DNA of 64,000 nucleotides, from the NCBI RefSeq assembly GCF_004337505.1, contig NZ_SJZI01000002.1, forward strand, positions 62,001 through 126,000, given 5' to 3'. Below are positions 33,856 to 40,716 of the stretch, one piece after another. This DNA comes from Flaviaestuariibacter flavus (GTDB lineage: Bacteria; Bacteroidota; Bacteroidia; Chitinophagales; Chitinophagaceae). Within the stretch, counting starts at the first letter, position 1. Every line of letters starts with the position of its first letter. Position numbers and translations under genes: made by a program. Below the pieces are notes generated by a model. The model did not search any database and was not told where the DNA came from. It worked only from the letters and a program-made list of their open reading frames with translations.

Positions 33856-35106
33856 ATGCCATTCCGTTTACCTATACTCGTTTTCCTTTTTTTATGGAGT
33901 GCCCGCCCGGCCCTGGGGCAGCAAGACAGCACTGCGCCGGCGCCTGCAGCCGATACAGCGCTCCGGATCGTCAACCTCGCTCCTAATTTCACGGTGCATG
34001 TTGATTCGGTGCTCGACTATCGTTTCGAAAGCAACCGCGACTCAGCAGGCTACTATTGGTTTCTCCGCAATGCGCCGGTTGGCGTGCGGATCAACCGCAG
34101 CACCGGCCAGCTTTCGTTTCGCGCCGACCGCTCCTATTTTCTTTCCGGGCGCCTGCGCTACGATCAGAACTACAAAGTACAGCTCGGCCTGCAAAGCCTC
34201 AGCCGCCCCTCCGACCGTGTCGATACATCCTTCACGATCCTTTTTTATAATACCGAGATCGTACCGTCACGACTGCGTCCCGGTGTTTATGGAAATGTTT
34301 ATGTCAACGAAGGCGACACCCTGCGCTTCCCGGTTTTCTGTGAAACGGGCTCCTTTCCGATCGAGTCGGTGCTCACCCAAACGAGCCAGCCGCTCGGGGA
34401 GTTTTCGCCGGTGACGCGCTGCGGGGATTTTTTCCGCTGGGCGCCACCCTATTCATTTGTGGGCGACAACGATTCGGCGCAGGTGCGTGTCGTACAAGCC
34501 TACTTTATCGGCGCTACCCGCACCCAGCAGCGCGACACCGCGCAGGTGCGCATCGTGGTGCGGCATTCACTCAATTACCCGCTGGCCCGCGAGCAGTACA
34601 CGCAGCTCGTATCCGATCTGAAATTCTATATCCTGCGGCTAAAGTTTACATTCCTGGTGCTCGATAAAAGCATCCGCAAGACAAAGCATGCCCGTACCGG
34701 CTTCGACCTGACCGCAGCTTCCACCGCGCTTACAGGCACGGTGCTTTCCACCTCAAAAGACGAGGAAACAAAACGTACCGGAGCCATCATGCCTGGTGTG
34801 GGCCTCGTGCTGACGCCGATAAAGGAGGCTACGGCGCCCGCCCGCACAACGGAGCAGAGCCAGGCAACGCTGGTACGTGCCTCCATCAAGCGACTGGAGT
34901 ACGTGCTGCAGGACAACAGCCTTCTTGGCGATAAGGACCCGGGCATTGCGCCGAAAATCAACAAGCTGCGCGAAGAGCTGAAGCAAAGCCAGCTGCAGCT
35001 GATCGATGTGCCGATAGAGGTGACGAATAATATGGGCGCCGCCGAGCTCGATGCGTATTTCAACAGCCCGAAAGTGAACAAGAAATACCGGCTGCGGAGG
35101 AAATAG
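33856..35106 (+). CDS. Secreted protein of unknown function
   Basis: A 416-residue protein with a signal peptide (FLFLWSARPALGQ, cleavage near 22). Residues about 35-130 resemble a putative Ig/cadherin-like beta domain (IVNLAPNFTVHVDSVLDYRFES... GVRINRSTGQLSFRAD), repeated weakly near 140-225. The C-terminal 190 residues look helical (LVSDLKFYILRLKFTFLVLDKSIRKTKH..., ASIKRLEYVLQDNS, INKLREELKQSQLQLID), perhaps a coiled coil. I do not recognise the family. The ATG lies 7 nt after TAATTTCG. Divergent from the esterase. Confidence 0.65.
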   Translation: MPFRLPILVFLFLWSARPALGQQDSTAPAPAADTALRIVNLAPNFTVHVDSVLDYRFESNRDSAGYYWFLRNAPVGVRINRSTGQLSFRADRSYFLSGRLRYDQNYKVQLGLQSLSRPSDRVDTSFTILFYNTEIVPSRLRPGVYGNVYVNEGDTLRFPVFCETGSFPIESVLTQTSQPLGEFSPVTRCGDFFRWAPPYSFVGDNDSAQVRVVQAYFIGATRTQQRDTAQVRIVVRHSLNYPLAREQYTQLVSDLKFYILRLKFTFLVLDKSIRKTKHARTGFDLTAASTALTGTVLSTSKDEETKRTGAIMPGVGLVLTPIKEATAPARTTEQSQATLVRASIKRLEYVLQDNSLLGDKDPGIAPKINKLREELKQSQLQLIDVPIEVTNNMGAAELDAYFNSPKVNKKYRLRRK

Positions 35107-35113
35107 AACGCAA

Positions 35114-35245
35114 GATGTCTGATGTTGGATTTGAATACAGGAATGCATCGAGCGACATCCATCTTTCAAAAGTGGACTGGAATCGCGTGGCAATTACTTG
35201 GGTAATGCTTAACGCAGGCAGATCGGATATCGGACATCAGACATC
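35114..35245. repeat. Inverted-repeat spacer with GATGTCT 7-mers
   Basis: GATGTCTGATGTTGGAT at 35114-35130 matches the complement of ATCGGACATCAGACATC at 35229-35245 at 15 of 17 positions. It lies between two convergent genes. No terminator hairpin was found inside. Confidence 0.75.
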
Positions 35246-35690
35246 ATTTGCAGTCACTGCGGCGGCGCGTATCTGCCAGGTAGATGATCTTCCACTCACC
35301 ATTGACGCGGGCCAGGTTGTAGACATCCACGCCACAGTGTGAGAATTTGTCATCCACGTAAAACTGGTAGGGTGTCCATGCCGAGGCCATCGGGCCGTCG
35401 ATCCTGATTCCGTCAAAAGTGATCCGCTCGTCCCACACTTCTTTGTGCGGCCGGCCCACTGCGGCAACGAAAGAGTCAACGGGCTCGCTGGTGATGCGGG
35501 TGGCGCCGGCTTTGGTGGTCAGCACGGATTGCAGGAGCGCACCGGGCGCAAAGGCGGCGCGCACGGCGGCGGAGTCGCCCTTGCGCATGCCGTCAAAAAG
35601 GCGGGTGATGGTCAGTTTTACGTTGTCAGAAGCGGTCTGGGCCTGTGCCGTTCCGGTACAAAGTGTTAAGATCAGCAGTAGTTTACGCAT
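35244..35690 (-). CDS. Secreted NTF2-like protein
   Basis: A 148-residue protein with a signal peptide (LLILTLCTGTAQAQ, cleavage near 18). The mature part matches the SnoaL/NTF2-like cone fold: ITRLFDGMRKGDSAAVRAAFAPGA, then RITFDGIRIDGPMASAWTPYQFYVDDK and WKIIYLADTRR. Such domains bind small ligands or act as isomerase-like enzymes; no specific role can be assigned. The start at 35690 is preferred to the longer frame because the signal peptide starts there. Confidence 0.8.
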   Translation of the reverse strand: MRKLLLILTLCTGTAQAQTASDNVKLTITRLFDGMRKGDSAAVRAAFAPGALLQSVLTTKAGATRITSEPVDSFVAAVGRPHKEVWDERITFDGIRIDGPMASAWTPYQFYVDDKFSHCGVDVYNLARVNGEWKIIYLADTRRRSDCK

Positions 35691-35737
35691 AAAGGAAAAT
35701 CTTAATAATAAGCGGAGCAATAATTGCGTCTTCAATG

Positions 35738-35746
35738 TAAAGTTTG
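35738..35746 (+). promoter_or_regulatory. -7-like element before the Tyr/Gly-rich lipoprotein
   Basis: TAAAGTTTG, a TA-N3-TTTG variant, 5 nt before the ATG at 35752. No matching -33 element. Confidence 0.4.
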
Positions 35747-35751
35747 CCGCT

Positions 35752-36192
35752 ATGAAAAACACCTTTTTTCGATCAACGGTTGCCGCAGCCTTGCTGGCGG
35801 TGGGTGTGGTGGGCTGTGCGCCCTTGCAACAGGGCTCCGGCGACTACTACGACCCGGCGCCGTCTGTAAGCAGCGCACCAACGCGCATTTGGGTCGACGA
35901 CCCTTACCGCCCGGGCAGCTCTATCCTGATGGAACGCGACCCGTATTCCGGACGTTACTTCCCGGTAGCTTCTCCTTATAGCAATTACGGCCGCGTGTAC
36001 GGCTCGCCCTACGGCTCCTATGATCCTTATTATGGTAGCGGGGGCTCCTATGGCCGCCCGCGCGGTTCGCGCCGCGGTGGCAGCTATCGTCCCGCCCAAC
36101 CGGCACCTACCCAACAGCAGCGGGAGCAGGCACGCGAAGGCGAGCAGCGCCGGCGCGATGCAGCCAACGAGATACTCGGACGGAAGCAGTAA
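35752..36192 (+). CDS. Tyr/Gly-rich putative lipoprotein
   Basis: A 146-residue protein with a lipoprotein signal peptide (AALLAVGVVGC, Cys near 22). The mature region is rich in Tyr, Gly, Ser and Pro (SPYGSYDPYYGSGGSYGRPRG), low-complexity and probably disordered, and ends in a Gln/Arg/Glu-rich helix (QQQREQAREGEQRRRDAANEIL). Likely an outer-membrane-anchored protein of unknown function. It is divergent from the NTF2-like gene. Confidence 0.72.
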   Translation: MKNTFFRSTVAAALLAVGVVGCAPLQQGSGDYYDPAPSVSSAPTRIWVDDPYRPGSSILMERDPYSGRYFPVASPYSNYGRVYGSPYGSYDPYYGSGGSYGRPRGSRRGGSYRPAQPAPTQQQREQAREGEQRRRDAANEILGRKQ

Positions 36193-36360
36193 GAACAATA
36201 GAACAGGGAATAAGGAACAAGGAAGTAAGAATTAAAATGCCACTCCGGATAGAGTGGCATTTTTGTATCTGATATTCAATATTCAATATTCAATGTTCAA
36301 TGTTCAGGTTAGCTGCTCAAAGACATTGAGGCTTGAGTATTTGAAATTGATTATTGAATG
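36192..36360. repeat. 7-nt period repeat spacer (three arrays)
   Basis: Three 7-mer arrays share the spacer: six units of xRGAAyx type (36192-36233), five of ATATTCA/ATGTTCA (36272-36306) and four on the opposite sense, TTGAGTA, TTTGAAA, TTGATTA, TTGAATG (36333-36360), ending at the arginine decarboxylase stop. A terminator hairpin lies between the first and second arrays. Confidence 0.85.
36234..36263. terminator. Convergent terminator
   Basis: A 12-bp stem AAAATGCCACTC/GAGTGGCATTTT with a 6-nt loop, then TG and U-rich sequence, between the lipoprotein and arginine decarboxylase genes. Confidence 0.85.
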
Positions 36361-36362
36361 TT

Positions 36363-37760
36363 TTACTTGATGTAACCCAGGATCTTCAGCATGCTCTGCG
36401 CGCTTTGTTCCTTTGCATAGAGCCAGTCAACGAGCTTGCCGTTTTTATCGCGCTCGATGATGACGTGTTTGGGCGAAGGGATAAGACAGTGCTTGATGCC
36501 CCCGTAGCCCGAGATCTGGTCCTGGTAGGCGCCGGTGTGGAAGAATCCCACGTAAAGCGGCTCCTCTCCGTTCGTCTTGGGGAGGAACACTTCGTTGATG
36601 TGTTCTTCCGAATCGTAGTAGTCGTGGCTGTCGCAGGTGATACCGCCCAGCACCACGCGCTGTGGCTCGTTGTCCCACTTGTTGATCGGCAGCATCAGGA
36701 ACTTTTCACCGATGCCCCAGGTATCGGGAAGTGTGGTGATGAACGACGAATCGATCATGTACCAGGTCTCACGGTCGTTCTGGGCTTTCTCGCCGATGAC
36801 GCTGTAGATGTGGGCCATGCTCTCGCCTACCGTGAACGAGCCGAACTCGGTAAAGATATTGGGCATGGGCACCTTGTTGCGTTTGCAGGCGGCCTTGATG
36901 TTGCCCACAATCTCGGTGATCATGAACTGGTAATCGTATTCGAATCCAAGCGAGTGCTTGATGGGGAAGCCGCCGCCGATATTGATCGAATCCAGCTCGG
37001 GGCAGATCTTTTTCAACTGGCAATACAGGTTGATGATCTTGTTGAGCTCCGACCAGTAGTAGATATCGTCCTTAATGCCTTTGTTGAGGAAGATGTGGAG
37101 CATCTTGAGCTGGAACTTGTCTTCGTAGCCCTCGATATTGTCCACGTAGAATTCCAGGATATCCTTGGCGCGGATGCCGAGACGCGAGGTATAGAACGGG
37201 AAGGTAGGCTCTTCTTCGGCAGCCACGCGGATGCCGATGGTGAATTGCCCCTTTACGGCTTTGTAGGCGTTGAGCTCCTCTTTGTTGTCAAGCACCGGTA
37301 TTGTATTGCGGAAGCCGCTGTTGAGCAGCTGCACAATGCGCCGGGTATAAGCCTTTTGCTTGTACCCGTTGCAGATGATGTACATGTCCTTGGTGATCTT
37401 CTTCTTCTCCGCCAGCTTCTTGATGATCTCGATATCGTAGGCGTAGGAGGTTTCGAGGTGGATGCCGTGCTTCAGCGCCTCTTCCACCACGAAGGAGAAG
37501 TGCGAACTCTTGGTACAATAGCAGTAATTATACTTGCCCTCGTACTTGTGTTTCTTCATCGCTTTCTCAAACATGTCTTTCGCCTTGTTGATCTGCGAGC
37601 CGATCTTGGGGAGGTAAGACACTTTGAGCGGGGTCCCGTACTTCGCGATCAGGGCCTTGATGTCGAGCCCGTTGAAGTGGAGATAGCCGTCTTTTACTTC
37701 GAGTCCTTCCTGGGGAAAATTGAATGTCTGTTCAACGAGACCGAGGTATGAGTTCGTCAT
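36363..37760 (-). CDS. Arginine decarboxylase (fold III, Bacteroidota type)
   Basis: A PLP-dependent decarboxylase of 465 residues, of the alanine-racemase-fold group, expected to convert arginine to agmatine for polyamine synthesis. The PLP lysine is Lys84 in YCTKSSHF; the glycine-rich phosphate site is near INIGGGFPIKHS; the active-site Cys is in VVLGGITCDSHDYYD. The relatively short length differs from the ~630-residue E. coli SpeA and is usual in this phylum. Substrate assignment to arginine follows the family, not a direct motif. TACCTTTA near 37803-37810 may be its -7 element. Confidence 0.82.
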   Translation of the reverse strand: MTNSYLGLVEQTFNFPQEGLEVKDGYLHFNGLDIKALIAKYGTPLKVSYLPKIGSQINKAKDMFEKAMKKHKYEGKYNYCYCTKSSHFSFVVEEALKHGIHLETSYAYDIEIIKKLAEKKKITKDMYIICNGYKQKAYTRRIVQLLNSGFRNTIPVLDNKEELNAYKAVKGQFTIGIRVAAEEEPTFPFYTSRLGIRAKDILEFYVDNIEGYEDKFQLKMLHIFLNKGIKDDIYYWSELNKIINLYCQLKKICPELDSINIGGGFPIKHSLGFEYDYQFMITEIVGNIKAACKRNKVPMPNIFTEFGSFTVGESMAHIYSVIGEKAQNDRETWYMIDSSFITTLPDTWGIGEKFLMLPINKWDNEPQRVVLGGITCDSHDYYDSEEHINEVFLPKTNGEEPLYVGFFHTGAYQDQISGYGGIKHCLIPSPKHVIIERDKNGKLVDWLYAKEQSAQSMLKILGYIK

Positions 37761-37826
37761 TTACCGGGTAGAGGGGGTTGTCTTGTAACAGAAAAATTTT
37801 CGTAAAGGTAGGGTTTACACAAAAAC

Positions 37827-37877
37827 AAAGCCGCCCCGCTCCCGTCGCGTTGCGACCGGAAGTAATGGGGCGGCTTT
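37827..37877 (-). terminator. Terminator of the YtxH-like gene
   Basis: An 11-bp outer stem AAAGCCGCCCC/GGGGCGGCTTT and an inner GTCGC/GCGAC hairpin; on the minus strand it runs into TTTGTTTTTG. Confidence 0.8.
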
Positions 37878-37898
37878 GGCGGTACTTTCTGCGTGGCC

Positions 37899-38093
37899 TC
37901 AGGCGAGCTCAGACGCGGCCTGGCTGCCTTGCTTGGTTACTTTCTGCCACTGCTCCTTAGCCCTGTCGGAAGCGTTGGCGAGCGCATCGCCGGAACGCTT
38001 CAGGGCGGAAGCTACGGGCTCCTTATCGCGGAAATAATAGATGAGGCCGGCTACTGCGGCACCGGTCAACAGGATGGTCAGTGTCGTTTTCAT
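37899..38093 (-). CDS. Small YtxH-like membrane-anchored protein
   Basis: A 64-residue protein starting MKTTLTILLTGAAVAGLIYYF: one N-terminal membrane segment and a charged helical tail (ASDRAKEQWQKVTKQGSQ), similar in layout to YtxH-type stress proteins. An in-frame Met nine codons upstream is possible but less likely. It stands between terminators for rplT and itself, so it is a monocistronic unit. No function can be stated. Confidence 0.6.
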   Translation of the reverse strand: MKTTLTILLTGAAVAGLIYYFRDKEPVASALKRSGDALANASDRAKEQWQKVTKQGSQAASELA

Positions 38094-38172
38094 AAATTGT
38101 TTTAACAGTATCCTATCCACTTTCGTACCAACCCCGGCTGCACTGGATTGGGGTGCCGCCTCTGTGGAAAAT

Positions 38173-38201
38173 AAAAAGCCGCCCGGGGAGGGCGGCTTTT
38201 T
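38173..38201 (-). terminator. rplT terminator
   Basis: A 12-bp perfect stem AAAAAGCCGCCC/GGGCGGCTTTTT with a 5-nt loop, 19 nt downstream of the rplT stop. Confidence 0.9.
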
Positions 38202-38219
38202 AAAAAAGGCAGTATCGGC

Positions 38220-38564
38220 TTACTTCACCTGGGCCACGATCGCCTTGAAGCTCTCGGGGTTGTTCATGGCGAGGTCGGCCAGCACCTTACGGTCGAGGGT
38301 GATGCCCTTGGTCGACAGCAGGTTGATGAATTGCGAGTAGGTCAGGCCTTCTTCGCGAACGGCGGCGTTGATACGGGCGATCCAGAGGCGACGGTATTCG
38401 CGCTTCTTGAGTTTACGGCCTACGTAGGCGTAGGTCATACCTTTTTCAACAACGTTCTTGGCTACGGTGTAAACGTTTTTACGCTTACCATAGAAGCCTT
38501 TGGCTTGCTTGAGGATTCTTTTACGGCGTGCGCGGGAGGCAACGGCATTTACGGAACGAGGCAT
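38220..38564 (-). CDS. rplT: 50S ribosomal protein L20
   Basis: A 114-residue basic rRNA-binding protein essential for early 50S assembly. The start [30 protein letters not shown] and the later [24 protein letters not shown] are universal L20 features. It follows rpmI by 52 nt. In other bacteria L20 represses its operon by binding the leader; a candidate structured leader precedes rpmI here. Confidence 0.98.
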   Translation of the reverse strand: MPRSVNAVASRARRKRILKQAKGFYGKRKNVYTVAKNVVEKGMTYAYVGRKLKKREYRRLWIARINAAVREEGLTYSQFINLLSTKGITLDRKVLADLAMNNPESFKAIVAQVK

Positions 38565-38616
38565 GGGAAATCAGTTTGAATGTTTTTGAATGAGTTTCTT
38601 ACTGCTGCGCTGAGCA

Positions 38617-38814
38617 TTACTTCAGGCGCAGGAGGCGCATTACGAAATCCATGTGGGATTTGGCAACAACACCGTCTTTCCGCAGGTGGCGCTTCCGCTT
38701 GGTGGATTTTTTGGTCAGGATGTGACGCTTGAAGGACTTCTGGTGCGTGATCTTTCCGGTGCCCGTTACCTTGAAACGCTTCTTGGCACTGGAGTTCGTC
38801 TTTACTTTAGGCAT
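38617..38814 (-). CDS. rpmI: 50S ribosomal protein L35
   Basis: A 65-residue ribosomal protein beginning [20 protein letters not shown], the usual L35 sequence, with the basic C-terminal part [22 protein letters not shown]. It is the first gene of rpmI-rplT. A TACCTTTG promoter element 85 nt upstream indicates separate transcription from infC, unlike the classical thrS-infC-rpmI-rplT order. Confidence 0.98.
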   Translation of the reverse strand: MPKVKTNSSAKKRFKVTGTGKITHQKSFKRHILTKKSTKRKRHLRKDGVVAKSHMDFVMRLLRLK

Positions 38815-38907
38815 TTTACAATGCGATTTGAGATTCTGCCCTTGAGGCGGCTCCGCACGGGCGGGGCACTTATGGAGCCTCTTTAAGCAATTTGGAGCGC
38901 AAAGGTA
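38815..38907 (-). promoter_or_regulatory. rpmI promoter and structured leader
   Basis: TACCTTTG at 38900-38907 on the minus strand, then a leader of about 80 nt with complementary GAGGCTCC and GGAGCCGCCTC segments able to form a hairpin. This resembles a ribosomal-protein autoregulatory leader in position; binding by L20 is inferred only from the known operon logic. Confidence 0.5.
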
Positions 38908-38918
38908 AGGGAAAATGG

Positions 38919-38958
38919 GGTAATGTGCTCATGTGCTGAAGGGTAATGTGCTAAGGAG
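38919..38958. repeat. 8-nt period repeat near rpmI
   Basis: GGTAATGT, GCTCATGT, GCTGAAGG and then GGTAATGTGCTAAGGAG; about 8-nt spacing. The words match those at 25722 and 47981. Confidence 0.6.
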
Positions 38959-38984
38959 TTGAAAAAGCTCCGGTGTGCTCAGCC

Positions 38985-39458
38985 TTACGCCCTATTTCCC
39001 GAAGCGGTTCTTTGCAGCACATATCGCAGCAGCAGGAAGCCCATCGCCGCCCCCGCGGTATTCAGCAGCAGGTCGTCCACATCGCAGTCGCCGGCGGTGC
39101 TGAACAACTGGAAGGCTTCTATGGCACCGCTGAGGAGCAGCGCCGCCCCCACCACTGCGGATAGCCGCCGGTAGCGCGCCCAGCAAAGCGGCAGCAAAAT
39201 ACCCAGGGGCATAAAGCCCACCAGGTTGCCGCCGATATTCCAGGCGCCGGTGAGGTAATTTTCACGAAAGGAGAGGTAATACAGCAGGGTGCTTCCCGGC
39301 AGGAGGTTCACCTTGCCACCGCCAGCGCCGAGCGCCTCCCAGGAAAGCCGGGGCCGCTGCAGCTCGAGCAGCGACAGGTCTTTCCAGAGAAAGACCCAAA
39401 GGAGTGCCAGCAGGTAAACCACCAGCGCCACCCGGAAGACCGCCGGCCGGGGTGTCAT
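38985..39458 (-). CDS. VanZ-family membrane protein
   Basis: A 157-residue protein with four hydrophobic segments and the VanZ-type core NIGGNLVGFMPLGILLPL and IEAFQLFSTAGDCDVDDLLLNTAGAAMGF, where the Asp-rich loop is conserved. VanZ proteins are associated with glycopeptide tolerance in some Gram-positives but are widespread with unclear roles. It overlaps the upstream YjbR gene by 4 nt. Together they split infC from rpmI-rplT. Confidence 0.85.
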   Translation of the reverse strand: MTPRPAVFRVALVVYLLALLWVFLWKDLSLLELQRPRLSWEALGAGGGKVNLLPGSTLLYYLSFRENYLTGAWNIGGNLVGFMPLGILLPLCWARYRRLSAVVGAALLLSGAIEAFQLFSTAGDCDVDDLLLNTAGAAMGFLLLRYVLQRTASGNRA

Positions 39459-39802
39459 AGAAGACCGAGCTCCGTCTTTTGCTTTTTGGTCAGCTTAGCG
39501 CCCACGAGGCGGTAGCTTTCCCGCGCGAGGTCGAGCTTTTGCGAGGTTTTCCAGTTGCATTCCGGCGTCACCAGCACCCATTTGGCGCGGGCCAGGTAAG
39601 GCGCCGGCTCAATCCCCGGCACCTGGGTCAGTTCCTCGAAGCGCTCGTCGGGTACCTTGCAGGAAAAGCTGTGCGGGCCTTCGATGGACGTTACGCAAAA
39701 CATTTTGCCGCCGATTGTATAGGCAAGGTCGTGCTCCCACTTGATTTCTTCCTGTGCGCCTTTAAGCACAAGACAGGCATTTCTCAATACTTCGAGTTCC
39801 AT
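39455..39802 (-). CDS. MmcQ/YjbR-family protein
   Basis: A 115-residue protein of the CyaY-like YjbR/MmcQ family. Typical segments are GGKMFCVTSIEG, FSCKVPDERFEEL and AKWVLVTPECNWKTSQKLDLARESYRLV. Often described as DNA-binding, without a proven function. TAATTTTA lies 7 nt before its ATG, a near-consensus -7 element, and infC ends in a terminator just upstream, so this pair is probably its own transcription unit. Confidence 0.88.
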   Translation of the reverse strand: MELEVLRNACLVLKGAQEEIKWEHDLAYTIGGKMFCVTSIEGPHSFSCKVPDERFEELTQVPGIEPAPYLARAKWVLVTPECNWKTSQKLDLARESYRLVGAKLTKKQKTELGLL

Positions 39803-39868
39803 ATCGCGATAAAATTAGGACAACCGGCGAACTAGCAATTTAGAAGAATGAAGTCAGTACGAATAGAA

Positions 39869-39894
39869 AAAGGGAAGCCAGTTGACTTCCCTTT
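39869..39894 (-). terminator. infC terminator
   Basis: On the minus strand, AAAGGGAAG and CTTCCCTTT form a 9-bp stem (extendable by GATAG/CTAT) followed by TTCTATTC, 25 nt after infC. Confidence 0.75.
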
Positions 39895-39919
39895 CTATCA
39901 TGGATCTGTTATCCCTGGA

Positions 39920-40624
39920 TTATTGCTGTTCTGCGGGTGCTTCGGGCTGACTGCCTTCCGCCTGGCCACCTTCCGGCTTCGGCGGGCGAGGCTCGCGCGG
40001 CTCACGCGGCTCCTTAGGTCCTTTGCCCTCCCCTTTCGGCTTTTTGCTTGTCTTGGGCGAAATGATCGCCAGCATGCGCTTGCCTTCCAGCTTCGGCATG
40101 CTTTCGAGCTGGCCTACTTCGGCAAGGCGCTCGGCAAACTTGAGCAGGAGGAGCTCCCCGCGATCCTTAAACTGGATAGCGCGGCCCTTGAACTGAACGT
40201 AAGCTTTCACCTTGTTGCCTTCCTTGAGGAAGCTTTCGGCGTGCTTGCTTTTGAAGTCGAAGTCGTGGTCGTCGGTGTTGGGCGTAAACCGGATCTCTTT
40301 CATCTCCGTGGTTTTCGCCTTGGCCTTCATTTCCTTTTCCTTCTTCTTCTTGTCGTAGAGGAACTTATTGTAGTCGATGATGCGGCACACCGGGGGATCG
40401 GCCTGCGGGGAGATCTCCACCAGGTCGAGCGCCTGGTCCTGCGCCATCTTGAGGGCTTCCTGGGTGGTGTAAACACCGATGGTCACGTTGTCGCCCACGA
40501 GGCGCACCTGCGGTACGCGGATGTGGTGGTTGATTCTGTGTTCTGCTTCCTTGCGCGGAATGAAACGGCCTCTGAAGCCGCCACCCGGGCGGAATCCGCC
40601 GCCGCTCTTACTTGGTAATGCCAT
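39920..40624 (-). CDS. infC: Translation initiation factor IF-3
   Basis: IF-3 binds the 30S subunit, enforces start-codon and initiator-tRNA selection and prevents 50S joining. The 234 residues have a Gly/Arg-rich N-terminal extension, the N-domain (HRINHHIRVPQVRLVGDNVTIGV), a Lys-rich linker helix (YDKKKKEKEMKAKAK), the C-domain (TEMKEIRFTPNTDDHDFDFK... MLAIISPK) and a Pro/Glu/Lys-rich tail (KEPREPREPRPPKPEG). It is cotranscribed with thrS, 92 nt upstream. Usual start codon ATG here, unlike the AUU of E. coli. Confidence 0.96.
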   Translation of the reverse strand: MALPSKSGGGFRPGGGFRGRFIPRKEAEHRINHHIRVPQVRLVGDNVTIGVYTTQEALKMAQDQALDLVEISPQADPPVCRIIDYNKFLYDKKKKEKEMKAKAKTTEMKEIRFTPNTDDHDFDFKSKHAESFLKEGNKVKAYVQFKGRAIQFKDRGELLLLKFAERLAEVGQLESMPKLEGKRMLAIISPKTSKKPKGEGKGPKEPREPREPRPPKPEGGQAEGSQPEAPAEQQ

Positions 40625-40716
40625 AATGCTTCCCCCGCCTTTTGCCGTCGACAGCCGGTGCCGTCGGGGATGTTTGTTTTTATTTTGTTTTACGCTGTCG
40701 AACCTGGTTATACTAC

